Shown piece after piece: positions 48,301 to 61,200 of a stretch of 64,000 nucleotides of DNA (the first letter of the stretch is position 1; every line of letters begins with the position of its first letter). The DNA lies in the NCBI RefSeq assembly GCF_001577835.2, contig NC_029521.1:20676470-20740469 (forward strand), in the 5' to 3' direction. The position numbers and the translations under genes are program-made. This DNA comes from Coturnix japonica. Taxonomy: Eukaryota; Chordata; Aves; Galliformes; Phasianidae. The notes under the pieces were generated by a model, which searched no databases, was not told the DNA's origin, and was given only the letters and a program-made list of their open reading frames with translations.

Positions 48301-50000
48301 CAACATTTCCTATGAATGAGTTGACATAGGGGTTAGCTTTAAAGATCAACTGCTATGATTTCTTTTGTTGGCTGCTGGCCGAGTGTTGTATAAGTGTTGG
48401 TGAAGATTTGTATCATCAGCCTCTGCACTTTAAGCTAATATTTCTAGCTGTATCTTCTAAAGTGATGCTGGATGCTACCATGAAATCTATTGTCCTTTTA
48501 GGACACAAACCTATGGACGAGAAGCTGATCACCTGTGAGTGAGAGCAGCCTTTTGTCATTCTGTTCCATCTTGATTCACAGTGCTGAGTTTGTGTGTGCC
48601 CCATCTCATCCTTTTACCTGGCAAGCTGATTAAAAGTTCCCAGTTGCTGAAGCACAGGAAAGAAGCAAAAACGTAGAATCAGGATGATCCTGTTTTGTCT
48701 ATCAAGGGCCCCTGTGACAGAGGATATTTCTCACCCTGCTCAACATTTTCTGCAGGAAGAGCTGACATAAGTTGTCAGGGACAGAAGCAGCCTCTCCTTC
48801 TTGCTCCTTATCCGATGGGAGCATGCACTAATTCAGGGGCTATTTGACAAAGTGAACCAAAATCAGATCATAGCAGAACCTTGGTGCTGTTTTGTGGTGC
48901 TGTTTTGTATTCCTCCCTGCATGGTCCTTATGGAGTGAGCCCATCCTCACAGCGGGTTCCCATGGTGAGCAGTGTGCATGATGCATGCGTGAGTGCCTGT
49001 GGTTTAATGGATGACTGCACAGAGATGCTCCCTGTGCGATTATATGGATGTACCCAATGCCCACAGTCCAAAACTGAAGAAGACTCCAGAAAAGTATAAG
49101 TGCTCTTTCAAGGACAGGCACAGAGAGATTACAGAGAAGGAGGTGGGACTGCTGGTTGCCAACAATTAGACTCAGCAGGATAGAAGGTGTTGTATGGCAA
49201 AGTGACAGGGAGCTGCTCACCTAATGGTAATTCCAGCCTTGTTTGTGGTTGAAAATAGTGTTCATAGGGAATATGAATACAAACAAAAGGTGTGACTGTC
49301 CCACCTCTGCACGTGAGATTCCTGCTGGTGGGTTCACTGTGGGGCCAGAGCAGGACCCAACATTCCTATGGCACCTATCATTGAGCAGTGTTTGAGAAGG
49401 AGCTCTGGCCCTGTGTGATCATGGTAATACCTGACTGGTGTGGTCAGCCCTCCAGGAAGGAGGAAGGCTGCGACACCATGGCCCACAGCTTGCCCATATT
49501 GCAGAGCAGGGCCTCGTGGTTCCAGCTGGCCCATCCCATTGCATGGAGGAAGGGTCCTTATCTTGATGTCAGCATCAATTTTTGTCTCACATCTTCAGTG
49601 TTTCTTATATCTTACCAGTTAACCTCAGTTTTATATTTGAGTGGTTTCAAAGAGCAGAGCTTTTTGGTCTTTTGGGTGGGGATTTCATGGCAGTAACAGT
49701 TTTATTGTGAAAATATTCACTTGTAGCCTTTGACCGGGAGGAGATTTTCTGATATTCCCTATGAGGAGGCAGAGTGGAGATGAACAGACAAAAATCTCCT
49801 TTTGGAAAGCAGCTGACCAGTAGAAATGTCGTTCAAATGGATGGGGTATGAGATGTCTTTGAGCCCTGATACTGCTGAGCTGAAGCAGTTCTTTGCCTTC
49901 AGCATCCGTTGACATCCCAGGCAAAGCTTGCAAAAGCATCTCCAGAACCTACAGTGCTCTTTGAAGTGAATATAAATATGCAGGCTCACATCCTACATGG

Positions 50001-50560
50001 GTGTTTCATCGCCGATCCTGGGACCACCCCCGTCCAGTCCGGTGCTGTCTGCACGCATCCCCACCTGTAGCACCAGCGGTGGCACATCTGGGCTGCGCAC
50101 TCCATCCCTCCCGGAGCGGAACAGCTGTCTCCATAGCGACGTACAGCGGCGGGGGGGGCTCGGTGGTGCCGCCGCCCCGCCCCGCCGTACCGAGCCGCCG
50201 TACCGAGCCGGCGCGGCCCCGCGGAGGGCAGCGGCAGCGCGGGGCGATGGGGATGGGAGCGGGGCTGTGAGCGCGGCTGGAGGGCTGCCCCTTCCCCGGT
50301 ACCACCGCAGCTCCACGGGAGGAGACACCGCGCGGTGCCGCCCGGCTCGGTTCGGTTCGAATGCGGCCATGGGCAGCCGCTTCTCCAGAATCCCCGCGCT
50401 GCCCCGCGGAGGGCAGGGCCGGCTGCACCGCGCCCGTCATCACCACCTCAAAGGTACGGCATCCCCGGCACCCCGAGGTGCGATGGGCACCCGGGCAGGA
50501 TGGAGACCCTGCTTGTGCATAGACCCCAGTTTGGGATGAGCGCTCAGAGCGCTGCGGGGT
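50001..50560 (+). promoter_or_regulatory. NEURL1: NEURL1 CpG-island promoter and 5'UTR
   Basis: CpG density rises sharply from about 50005 and falls after about 50560, around the first coding exon. A GC-box (CCCCGCCCC on plus at 50175-50183, an SP1-type site on minus) and a 13-base tandem duplication (GCCGTACCGAGCC at 50184-50196 and 50197-50209) lie upstream of the ATG. No TATA box was seen. The exact transcription start cannot be fixed. The long frames open on both strands here come from GC richness. Confidence 0.75.
50369..50453 (+). CDS. NEURL1: NEURL1 first coding exon (28 residues plus one base)
   Basis: NEURL1 (neuralized-like 1) is a RING E3 ubiquitin ligase with two NHR domains that acts on Notch ligands and at synapses. 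Only its first coding exon lies in this window. The peptide begins MGSRFSRIPALPRG and ends HHHLK, against human MGNNFSSIPSLPRG ... PQNLK. Both have exactly 28 residues before a phase-1 intron, and the leftover G fits the human D29 codon. Gly2 and Ser6 form an N-myristoylation signal with nearby Arg residues, as known for this protein's membrane targeting. The ATG has G at -3 and +4. A weaker ATG eight bases upstream (50361) is in another frame. The donor is AAAG|GTACGG. The NHR and RING exons must lie beyond 64000. Confidence 0.9.
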
Positions 50561-52707
50561 GGGATGCTGTACGCCTTGCACTTCATGTGCGGGTCCCCTT
50601 CGTGTGCGGACAGCATGGGGTCAGCGTGCTGGAGGTGGCAGGCCACCGAAGCGTCCTCGTGTGTTTCCCTGCGAATGACTCCTTTGCTTTGGCATCTTTT
50701 CTGGGTGCTTCAGAGATCTATCTGTGTGCTACGGGCTGTCAGTCGCGTTTGCAGGAGGGCAAGGGGTGTTTGAGGCACCCTGCCCAGCATGTGAGGTTAT
50801 GCTGAAATCTCTTTGCTGAAATCCTGGAGCGCCGTCAGGACCGAGTCGGATGAGGCTGACTTCTGAAAGGCGAGCAAGTGGGAGTGACTGCTGAGGTCTT
50901 CTCTGTCCCTGCCCTTTTTTGCCCCCCTTTTTTTGCTGTAGCAGAAAATAGCCTGTCCTTCTGGAAGGGGATCTGTGCAGCAGCGCATGCTGTGTGTGTG
51001 TTTGATGTGACCTTTTGTTAAGCACACTTATGCAGACGAGGCACAGAATGATGGGGAGAGGACAGGATATCCAGCATCCCCCTGTAAGCAAGGAGTAAGG
51101 CAGGTGCTGTTCCCACAGCTGTTTCAGATGGTCAGTACTTGTTGCATCTTCCCTGACGTTGTGGAATTTGCACCCACCAGTGTGGGAAATAGGGATGTTG
51201 GTATCCTTCCTCGTTTGTACTGAGCTTTTGGATGCATCTTTGGTATCTTTGAGGGGAGTGGAATGGGTTAATGATGTATGGCAACCAGTTACCCAGCTCA
51301 GAGGGATTCTCTGGTTATCCTTCCCTTCCACCTCTCTGCTCCCTTCCTCTGTGCCCGGGTGGTATAGAGCAATTGCATGAGCTGAGGGTAATTATACCAC
51401 AGCTTTCTTAATGGCTGTGCAAGGAAGTACGAGGAATGCTTACTGTTCTGCCACAGACAGTGGCTGTGCTTAAAATTAAACCTGCAAGGAGAGGGTATTG
51501 AAGTCTATATGGTGAATCTTCATCCCCTGTCAATGCAAACCAGAAGGTACATGCGATGCTGTAGTAGCTGGTGTGCAATTGTAAAGTGCCAGGGAGGATT
51601 TATCTCCGCGAATCGTGCTGTCAGCTGGAAGTCTTTCTGGAGCAACCTTAAGCAGATAAGAATTTATAAACTGGAGCCAGAAGGGACACTGCCACTTAAT
51701 CCATTATCAGTGGCTTACGTGAGCTTTCTGAGATGCTCTGTATGGATCACCCAAATAGGGGTGGGTAGGGGGGGGACTAATGGCACTTTTGTTTGTCTTG
51801 TTCTTCCTTTAATTTCCACTTTAATTAAATTCCTACCTGTGCCAAGGCAGCAAGTAGAAATATTCCATATCTGTAATGTAGCAGAACAGTGAAATCATTT
51901 TAGTTTTGAGTAAAGAGTGAGATGCCTTTGTTGTAAAAAAGAAGCGACTGCCAGGGACAATATGTGCCTTTTCTGTCTTTTTGAAACCAAACTGCCTCAG
52001 GTCCTACATTTAAATGCAGAATAAACAAGTCTGATTGGATCTGACAGGTTCCTGTAAAATGGTCTGGAGGGCAGAGCAGTGAAAGTACGAATGTCACACG
52101 GTGGTGTTACAAATCTGCCATTTAACATTTTGTAATGTGCATTTTAATTGAAGGTCCCTGGTTCTGCCCTGAGTGCCTGGCTCGGCAGGGGGCACAGCAC
52201 ATTATAATGCAGCCACCACAGAGCACTCTCCCACTCTGTGCCAGGGCTGATAGGTTCCTTCTTGCTGAAGAAGCCACACTATGGAGATGTGGGGGCTGTG
52301 AAGTCAATTTCTGCCTTACATGCTCATCTGTGCTGTATAATATGACCTCCATGCTGAATAGATCTGCTTCCCAAGTGCACTGTAAGTTTTTGTATGTTTC
52401 CTTTTCTGCTTGTTGTGCTTAAAAAATGTTTCTCTTTAGTTGAGCAGGTCTTCTGAAGGCCATGAGATGCTTTTGGTGGTACTGAAGGCATAACAGAAAT
52501 AAAGTCTGGAACTCTAGGCTGATTATTTTAGAGCTGCTTTCAGAGCTGAGCAGTGCTTTAACATGGGATCTGCCCAGCCTCTTATGAAGGGGCTTTGAGT
52601 TGCTGTTCCATAGAAATCACTAGATGCAAAGGCTTTAGGACCTTTTCCAAAGCACTCAGTCACCGTCAGTGCTGGTGTCACCGTTGTGCCTGCAGGCTTT
52701 AATCAGA

Positions 52708-52850
52708 CAATCGCAGAGTTGTTGGGTTGTAAGGGACCTTAAAGCTAAAGCCCACCTAGTTCCAATCCCCTGCCATAGGCTGAGTGTCTCCCACCAGCTC
52801 AGGGCCCCAGGTGGCCTTAGGCAGCTCCAGGGATGGGAGGCCAGTGTGGA
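52708..52850 (-). mobile_element. CR1 LINE 3' fragment
   Basis: On plus the segment reads GTTGTTGGGTTGTAAGGGAC, CACCTAGTTCCAATCCCCTG and AGCTCCAGGGATGGGAGGCC, which is the reverse complement of the CR1 3' end. It is about 140 bases long, lies within NEURL1 intron 1, and is diverged. Confidence 0.85.
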
Positions 52851-55800
52851 GAAAGTGAAAACAAGCCAGTGGAACAAGAGACATCCAGGACTTGAGCTGT
52901 TCAATTGCCACAGTCCTGACCAGGTGTTAAAGTTAACGGCCAGTGCCTTAAAGTAGGTTGTCATTTGATGGTATGAGACTAAAACGAGATTATTGTCAGA
53001 ATTCCTGTGAATTCTTCACTTCCCATAATGCAGATGTAGCTGTTTCCTTGGGGTGATAGAAGGTGATCCATTGTGTACTTACCTAATGAGCAAAAGAGGG
53101 TGATTACCTGATAACGATCTCCTTATGATGTAGGCTGATAAACTCCAGCAAATATTTGCTCTCCACCCTCCCTGCAGCATTGTTTGTGACTGCCACCAAA
53201 CAAGGTGTGTGCAGCTGTTTGGTGTGAAACACAGTGTGGACTGTGTACCCTCTCTGGGCTGTGGTGCTGCTGTTCCAGGATGCTAGGAATGCCTTTTTGC
53301 TGGTTCTTAAGCTAGAGTTGAGGTGTGGGACCTCAATTCCACCTCCTGAGCTCTATGGGGAAAATGGCTATATATCCTCACTTGTCCTCCATGTCCTCAG
53401 CTGTAAGGCTTAGCCAGTTCTGTGGACCGCAGATCAATATTACATTGTAGAAGCTAAGAGGCATTACTGTCTCCTCTCTTCAGTCCTCTCCTCCAGCCTG
53501 TCAGGAAGGTTTGCTGCTCTTTCCTGAGCCTCCTCTTGCCTCAGAAGGCTGCACTCTGTGGTGACAGCCTGTGGGATTTCTTCCTATCAGTTTTCTCATG
53601 GGTTAAAGCACCTGTGATATTTATGCTAAGGAATGCAAGCACTACAGTTGAGACAGCCCGAGGTAGTCAGAGACGCTCTTCTCAGAATTGGCTGATTACT
53701 CATGGGTTATGCTCTATTATTTGCATGGCAGTAGCATCTGGAGGCTCCCATGGAGATCTGAGTCATGCTGGGCTGGATGCTTCTGTGGTTCCTGACAGAA
53801 AACTGCTCTATATGTGCTGCTCAGATAACTCTAACTCATGTGCCTGGGTGATCTCTGCAGGACACTCTGGGGTTTGTGTCTCTGGAGTGCCCTGCAAAGC
53901 AGGCTGGTAGCTTAGTGGGATAGTCCTGGCTAGTGGGGATGCCAGTCATGATGATATGCCTTACGGGTTTATGTAGTTTTTGCCTGCACTTTTGTTTTTG
54001 CTCTTCTGAATGTTATATGTCCCATTAACACATAAATAAGTTGGACATTTTTCTCCTTTCATTGGTATTTTATGAGTCTCTGAAGTAAATGTAGAAGATA
54101 GCAATCTGCCTGGTGTACGCATTGCAATAATTATATGTTGTTGACAGGAAAGAGTATTGCACTGCCAGCTCCGTTTCTTGCACTTGCAAGATAAAACTAA
54201 ATGGGGAGTAAAAGGACATGAGCAGCTGATGAATGTGGGGACTGGAGGTCAGGGTGCTAGCATAGCACTGAGAGAATGTCGGTAGTGATGCCATGGGTTC
54301 ACCTCAGCTCCCATTGCTGTTGTAATTGATTCTTCTTCAAAGTATCATTTCATTTTTCTTCCAGCCTTAGGAAGTCAGAAGGTTTGCTGTTCCAGGCTTT
54401 GAAGGTTGCCTTCAGCTTCCTGCTTTCTGCTTTCATTCTGCCTTGGGTTGAGCATGTCCCTCTGACCGCTGGCATGCGTGCCTGGGTTGTAGGTGGAAGG
54501 GTTGGCTTGGTTCTGGTTCTCAGATTTATACGACCTTTTCTCAAGCACTCTGTTCTTTCCCCATGTTGCTGAACTTTGATTTATTGCATTTCAACTGCTT
54601 AAAATTGCCCAGCGTTCCAAACACAGCAATTTATTGATGTTGCTTTTCTTTTCGATTCTCCCTTTCGTAAGGTACAGGAGCCTGTTGGTGAAGCAGGTGA
54701 TGGTGCAGCTTGTCATGTGGGGCTTTGTTAACAGCGTTCCCCAAGGGAAGACAGAGAAACCAAAACAGGCTATTGAGCTGAAAATATTAGTCCAAGTCTC
54801 AGCAGCAGTAAAAAAAAGCAAATGTAATATTAGAAATTATAAGGGAAGCCAAACAGAAATAGAGGCCATGAGTAAATTGTTGTATAAATCTGAGTCTAGT
54901 TTTCTTCCTTCACCTTTCACCATCTTAAAAAAAGATGACGGAGAACCAAAAACAGGAGGGCAACAAGGATGGATAATCAAAGGTCTGGGATAATTTAATG
55001 TAGGGAATGATTGAATAAGCTTGAACTCTAACCTCTGATGCAGAGGAGTGGTAAATGACAGAGATATAAAGTCCTGACTGACACACAGAAAAGAGGCAGA
55101 ACTCCAGTCTTCACTGTCTCTTCCAGTACAAGGTCTAGGAGGACACACAGTAGAGTTGGTAGATTCCAGGTCCCTTTGAACAGAAAGAGGATTCAGCCAT
55201 CTACAGTGGATAGTAGCTCTCAGAGCTCATGAATAGTAGATGTTATAAGTGCAAAAATGGGTCCAATTTTACAGGAGATTGGAGAAGGTCATGAAAGGGG
55301 AATTCTTTTTAAGTTTGCTACATACAAAGACTGCACATTCACCCGGCTCTTATGGGCTTCCCTGTTCTCGCATGGAACAGAACATCCAGGTTTCATCTGG
55401 GAGACATCAGGGATTGCTATGAAGTCCACATGTAAACTCCCACCATGTCTCTCATGGATGAGGCTGTTTCTCTTGGCTTACTCTGACACCCCAAGGGACA
55501 AGGGGTCTAAGTAGTCCCCACTTTGTTTAGTTTCTAAGACTACCAAAATGCCAGATTTTGGGGAGAACTCTGGATCTGGAAAAGGTTTCTAACACAGAGG
55601 CTCGGGAGATTTGAGATTTGGCAGCTGTTCTTACCTACTGCTGCTAGGATAATTGCAGAAAACAGCTACTTCTGCATCACTGAAATTGTTGCCCATGGCA
55701 AGTACATGTTGTTATGTTTACGGTATGTAACTCTGCTGTGGTTACTTGTTTCAAAGTGTGGATCCATGTGTCCTCTGGTTTAGGCTGCCTTGAAATTTTA

Positions 55801-58636
55801 TAACACCTGAGGAATGCAGCTCCAAACTTGAGGATTTTGGTCTGCAACACCCCTGTTTCGATATCACCTCCATCCTGCAGTCTCCATCTCTGTCTGATCC
55901 GAGATTAACCTGATTGATGGCACCCTGCATACAATCAATGACAAATCCTGAAGTCCTTTCTGACTTTAATCACAGCACTGTGTAGGTGGTTAATGCTGTG
56001 CTGCAAATTGACAAATCCCAGAGTAGTTTTGGGGACAGGAGCTGAATTTTAAATTTACAGCCTTGCAATGGTTAAAGCCTCTGCTGTGACTGCAGTGTGT
56101 ATACACAAACCTAATCTGCCTGGTAGGTAACCTGGCTACATAGTGTACTGCTGGTTGTGTAGCTGGGGAGGAAGGTAGGCAGGTGGGCCATATTTGAAGG
56201 TCCTAGTTTGATGCATCTCGGTGGTTAAAACTGAGCCAGGGCAAGTTTTCATCTCCAGTCACTCTTGGACATCTCTAGCTGGTAAAAGAAAGTTGTATAT
56301 AAGATTCTAGTTCATGTTTGCAGTACTGGTTATCTGGACTTCTAGAGATGGAATTAAAATAGGATTGTGTTCTAAAATTACAGAGTTGAGCATGCCTTGG
56401 TGGCATTATGTGCATACAACACTGATAGAAAGCCTCGGTTCATCTCTTTGCTGAAGCACAGGGAAGGATTCTCAGCTCACTGGCTCAAACCTCAGAGCTA
56501 TTTTATGCAAAAATCTGTAAGGTCAATGTTAGTCCTTCTCAGTTGGCATCTGAGATAAACTACTGTGCAGTTTTTTTGTTGGTTTAAAAAACCCAATGCT
56601 TCACTCTTTGTGTAAACATTTTTTGGAAAACTAAGATCTTAGACAAAATAAATTCTAAAGTCCTGGCATTTCTTGCAGAGCCTCCCTCCTCTCTTTGTTC
56701 TTATTCAGTATTTGGGTTTCGTGCTGCTAACACTGACACTTCCAGCTGTTCCTGCATGTGTGGGCTTACACACATGTGCACGGGTATAGGCAGGGATTTC
56801 CTGCTGCCTGTTGAACTCATCACTTGACTGGTATGGCCAGAACACACACGCTGTCTAGCATTGGGTCTAGAGAAGACTGACAACTTGCTTGTAATTTTCC
56901 AGTTGCATTACAGTCCTTTTGGCAGAGCAGTGGATGGGGAGCTCTGTAACTGTCCAGGGCCAACTGTTGCTGATGGGACAGGTCTGTGGGCTGGCCATGG
57001 GGTGGCTGCAATGGTTCTCTGTCCAGTGTAGGTCTGCCTTTGTCTGGAATGACTTTGCCTTGCTTGTACTCTGTGTTGTGCTCTCTGTGGCTTGTCTCAT
57101 CAAGGGGAATTGGAGGCAACCTATCAAGTATAATTAAAGCTTTATATTTGACTTGGGAAATCACTGCTGCATGTTTTGCCAGCCAGACCAGGAGAGTATG
57201 CTGGGAAGCAATTGTGTGAATGATTGAAGAGGGAGAAAGGTGATGAAAGACTGTGCGAACAGTTGAATTGAAGAAAAAGAAAGTTGATGAAAAGTTCCGT
57301 TGGCCTAGTGGAAGTGTTTCTACTCTTGGTGTGCCTTTAAAAAAACAAATCATTTTGCATAATTGAAAAGGTAGTATTTGCTTTCAAACAAAATGCTTTG
57401 AAAATCTGTGTCAGGTTTAGCAGGTTTGGTGTATTTCCATTCATTTTCAAATAGAGGATTCAGGAGAGGCTATAGGTCCATTTCCTAAAATTGAGGGAAA
57501 AACAGTGCCAACAAGAGCTCTTCTTTTCAGCAACAGTCACACCTATCCTGAAAAGGCATTTTCTACATGGTAGTAGAATTGGATTTGGTAAACTGTGTTC
57601 CTCTATATAAGAGAAGTCTCAGTGCTTACATCCATTACATTTTATCACAAATCAGAAGAATTCTTATCTGAAAAACATATTTATAGTAATTGAAAATACT
57701 GTATTTGTGCAGAGAAGTTGCTAAAAGGCAAATAAAGTATTTCAGGATAGAATTTTCTAGCAGGCCAGCATAAGCATTTTGGGTTCTGCTTCGAGAAGAG
57801 GTCTCATCCTACTGAGGCATGAAGTAAGGAGCCTGGCTTCTGAAGGGACAAGGCTCAGTTAGACGCTGAGCAGAGGTGGAAATGTGGGATCCTTTATCCC
57901 AGAGGAACTGATCAGGTGCACATTTAAAGTAGTGGTTTCTTACCTGGGGAGCTGAATGAGAGCATGAATGTCTTTGTGAACCGTGTCTGTCTGGACATCC
58001 CTCTGACTTCATTTTACTTGAATGCTGGAGATCACACCCTGATCTCATCAGAAAGAAACATGATCATCTTATGCTTGATTCATTCTAATTCACATTGACT
58101 TCCCATATGTCAACATATGATTTTAAATACCCCACTGATCATCTTTTACCCTCTGTTAGGCATAAGCTCTGCTTGATTTCCCTTTAACTGCTACTTGGAT
58201 GGAGATGTGACTGTTTTGTGCTCTGCTGCTCATCAACATCAGCTAATGTAAAGACAGTATTGGACTCTTAACTTGCTGCTGGACAGATAAGCTGAGCAGC
58301 AGTAGAGACAGAGCCTTATTTGCTTTCCAGATTACAACTTTTTATCAGAAGTTCAGTTCTGATCTCCTTCCTGAGTGGTGTCTGTGTAATTATTTAATTG
58401 TATCAGTGTTACTCTGAATTTTTCTTGTTTGAGCAACTGGTGCAATCACATTTTAAAATATCTGTATTTATATATCACAGGGTTGCTTTGTCTGTGCTAA
58501 ATGTTTATCTTCTGTACTTAGCAAGTATTTACTGGGTAGGAAGGCAAGAGATGGTTTCCCACATAAGTACTGATTCCCCTTAGAGGATAGGGTACAAATA
58601 ACTGTAGAAGTCACACAGAGAATGTATTTTATTTCA

Positions 58637-58812
58637 TTTATTTCATTAACATTGGAAAAGACCTCTAAGATCACCCAGTTCAATCATCAGTCTATCCCTG
58701 CCATGGCCATTAAATGCATCCCTCTGTGCCACATCTCCATGGTTATTGAACACTCCCAGAGATGGTGACCCCATCACCTCCCTGGGCAGCCTGTGCCAGT
58801 GCATCACCACTC
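58637..58812 (-). mobile_element. CR1 LINE 3' fragment (left arm of an inverted pair)
   Basis: On plus it reads CATTGGAAAAGACCTCTAAG, ATCACCCAGTTCAATCATCA, TGCCACATCTCCATGGTTAT and ACCTCCCTGGGCAGCCTGTG, the reverse complement of a CR1 3' end. It is followed 18 bases later by a CR1 tail in the opposite direction. Confidence 0.88.
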
Positions 58813-58829
58813 TCATTGCTTGAGACTTT

Positions 58830-58908
58830 AGGATGTGGCTTAGAGGTGGCAGGTGGATGTTTTTACTAGATCATCTTAGGGGTCTTTTCCAACTTGTATG
58901 ATTCTACA
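58830..58908 (+). mobile_element. CR1 LINE 3' tail (right arm of an inverted pair)
   Basis: It reads AGGATGTGGCTTAGAGGTGG, TAGATCATCTTAGGGGTCTT and TTCCAACTTGTATGATTCTA, a plus-strand CR1 end of about 80 bases. Its last ~28 bases before the terminal octamer are nearly complementary to the start of the preceding minus-strand copy. Confidence 0.85.
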
Positions 58909-61136
58909 TCCTGCATTCATTTTGTTAGAAAGTTCTTACCTCTTCTGAATGATTAATGGCCTGTATGGATGATTTGATGCACAGTGGTTTGCTTTGGGCA
59001 GTTGTTCTCAGCCTGGATTGACTGTGTTGGTGGGCTTAGCAGAGAGTAAAAATCTGTTTGCAGTTTCAAGCAGAGAGGTCCTGCAGGTGGGATGTGTTGC
59101 AGTGAATAAGGTGAGCTGTGCTTGCTGTTGTCCATGCTCTGCATTGAGAAGATATCATCGGCCTCCAGTTGTCAGCCCAGTGTGAAGCCCAGGAGGAAAA
59201 ATTACCGAGTGATGAGTGGGAATGGAGACTGAGGGTAAACTCCCAATTTGGAAATGTTAATGTTACATCCATTATTAATAACCCCACTGTGAAAGAAAAA
59301 AGCACTTCTGCACACAGAGCTGTGGCACAGGGAAGAGGCAGGCAAAATTAAAATTTCATTCTTGCCATGGTCTTACAGTAAAGGTTTTGTGATACACACC
59401 CGGCAATGCCACTATAAATAATCTCGTTATCTAATCTTCCAACTCAGACTATGACAGAAGATTACAAATAGGGAAACAGTGCTGTGTAGCTTTTAGCTAT
59501 TTTCCCACTGCTTCCCTGGCTTCTGCCGGAGCTTTATTGCTGTGCCCCTTGTAATTCAGATGGAGACAACATTATTCACGAGTACAGCATGTCACTAGCA
59601 GGAGGAGAGTTCAGATAAAACCCAGAAGATTTATGACATAGTTTAGATAAGGCCACGTAGGAACTGGGAGGAGGGAAGCAGTAAGTCAGAGCCCAGCAGT
59701 GTTTCTCAGGGTGTGGTGAGAACATCCTCATGCCAGCTCTGCTAGCTCACATACAGAACATTATGAAGATGGGGGTGCAGGTGGAAGGGATGTCACTTCT
59801 ACTCCCCTCTCCCTGCCCACTGGGGTTGTAGACGCTCAGTTCTGACCCTTCATTGGAGCTCTGTGTCACCTGTGTCAGGGTACCTGTAGGCAGTGAGGAG
59901 AGTTGAGTCCTGGGAAAGGGTTAAAAATGCTCTTTTGCAGCCTTTGTACATGGACACAAATGACCCTTTCCCACAAAGGACTGCTACCTCAGCCTTTATT
60001 GAGTAATGCAACCTTGCTGTGGCTATGGGAAGAGGTGGGAGGGAGTATGGCTATTGTAAAACCTTAGCCCCATGAGACTCAGATCATCCTCTCTTTCCCA
60101 TGTCCTAAGATAGATTGATGTCTAGCAAGGTAAAACGATTCATTTATATTTTGCACAGCTGAGTGGCAGGAAGAATGTGTTCATCTGCTCTTACATCCAT
60201 CAGTTCCTACAGAGTCCATGTCATCCAGTTTTGCCTCCCAGAGAGATGCTGGGTCTCGAGGACTTCCCTTGCATCCCCAGCCCATGGAGGGAGCCAGCAG
60301 GTGTTCTTCTCTACATTCCTAACTCACAGCACCCCCAGCATCCTGCTGAGTTGAGGCAATCATATTCAGCTCTGCTGACTCACTGCCTCTTGCAGCCCTC
60401 TGAAAAGCATCCTTAAATAGTGCTGAAAACAAATGAGCCAGAGGACATTCCTGACTGTGCCTGGTTCAACTGAGACCCAATGTTGGTAGCAAATTATTTG
60501 AGTTTTTCCATCTCCTCATCCCATATTCTGGCGTTTCAGCTTAAATTCCCAGGCATAAGCAATCAGAAGTTCTGGATCAGAAGCTTCCTGGGCATAGGCA
60601 CTCTCAAGCTGTTCATCAGGAAGGAGAATTACCTTCTCGTGATTAGATTCTGCAAGCAGATCAAATTTGCTGCAGGAACAGAGGTTTTATATATAGTAAA
60701 ATGCTCCCAGGTGTGCTTTTAGTTGTGCTTCTGGGTGCTAAGGATTGATTAACAAGAGGCACCCAAAAACCATATTATGGCTGAGGCAGAGCAGGGTGCT
60801 TTTGCTTTGATCCAGGGAGCTGATTGAATTCAGTGACAGATGCCAAGTATTTATGTCCTTGCCTGAGTTTATCTGTTAAATTAGAAAGTGTTAAAAGCTG
60901 GAGTTATTTTGGGAATAAATGCATTAAATAGTGATGGAGAGCTCCAGATAGGTATTGGTGGGATGGTATTTTATTTTTATGGATGCTCGTCCAAAGTGTA
61001 TTACTCAGAATATCAGAATAGAAAGCTGCAAGGATAACACGTTGCACTAGGTTTACACCAGAATACTTGAGCTGAGTTCAGAGAGCCCAACGTCTTTCTT
61101 TGTGACATTGCTTGGAATCATGAATAATGCAATTAT

Positions 61137-61200
61137 AGAATCATAAAATCATTGAAGTTGGAAAAGACCACTACGATCACCCAGTCCAATCACCCACCTA
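61137..61200 (-). mobile_element. CR1 LINE 3' tail, short
   Basis: On plus it reads ATAGAATCATAAAATCATTG, AAGTTGGAAAAGACCACTAC and GATCACCCAGTCCAATCACC, the reverse complement of the CR1 terminal ~65 bases including a degraded octamer pair. Confidence 0.85.

Larger units (their letters stand above)
39867..50000. other. Divergent intergenic region CALHM3 / NEURL1
   Basis: About 10 kb separate the divergent CALHM3 (minus) and NEURL1 (plus) starts. The left end should hold the CALHM3 promoter. Two plus-strand CR1 tails lie at about 42.61-42.81 and 45.18-45.35 kb. An AT-rich patch lies near 44.49-44.52 kb and a poly(A) run near 45.59-45.60 kb. I recognise no exon; the many short open frames have no family features. 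Confidence 0.55.

Noticed and set aside
49993-50581. Long open frames on both strands across the NEURL1 promoter
   Set aside because: They are Arg/Pro/Ala-rich products of the CpG island; only the short NEURL1 exon has a recognisable homologue.
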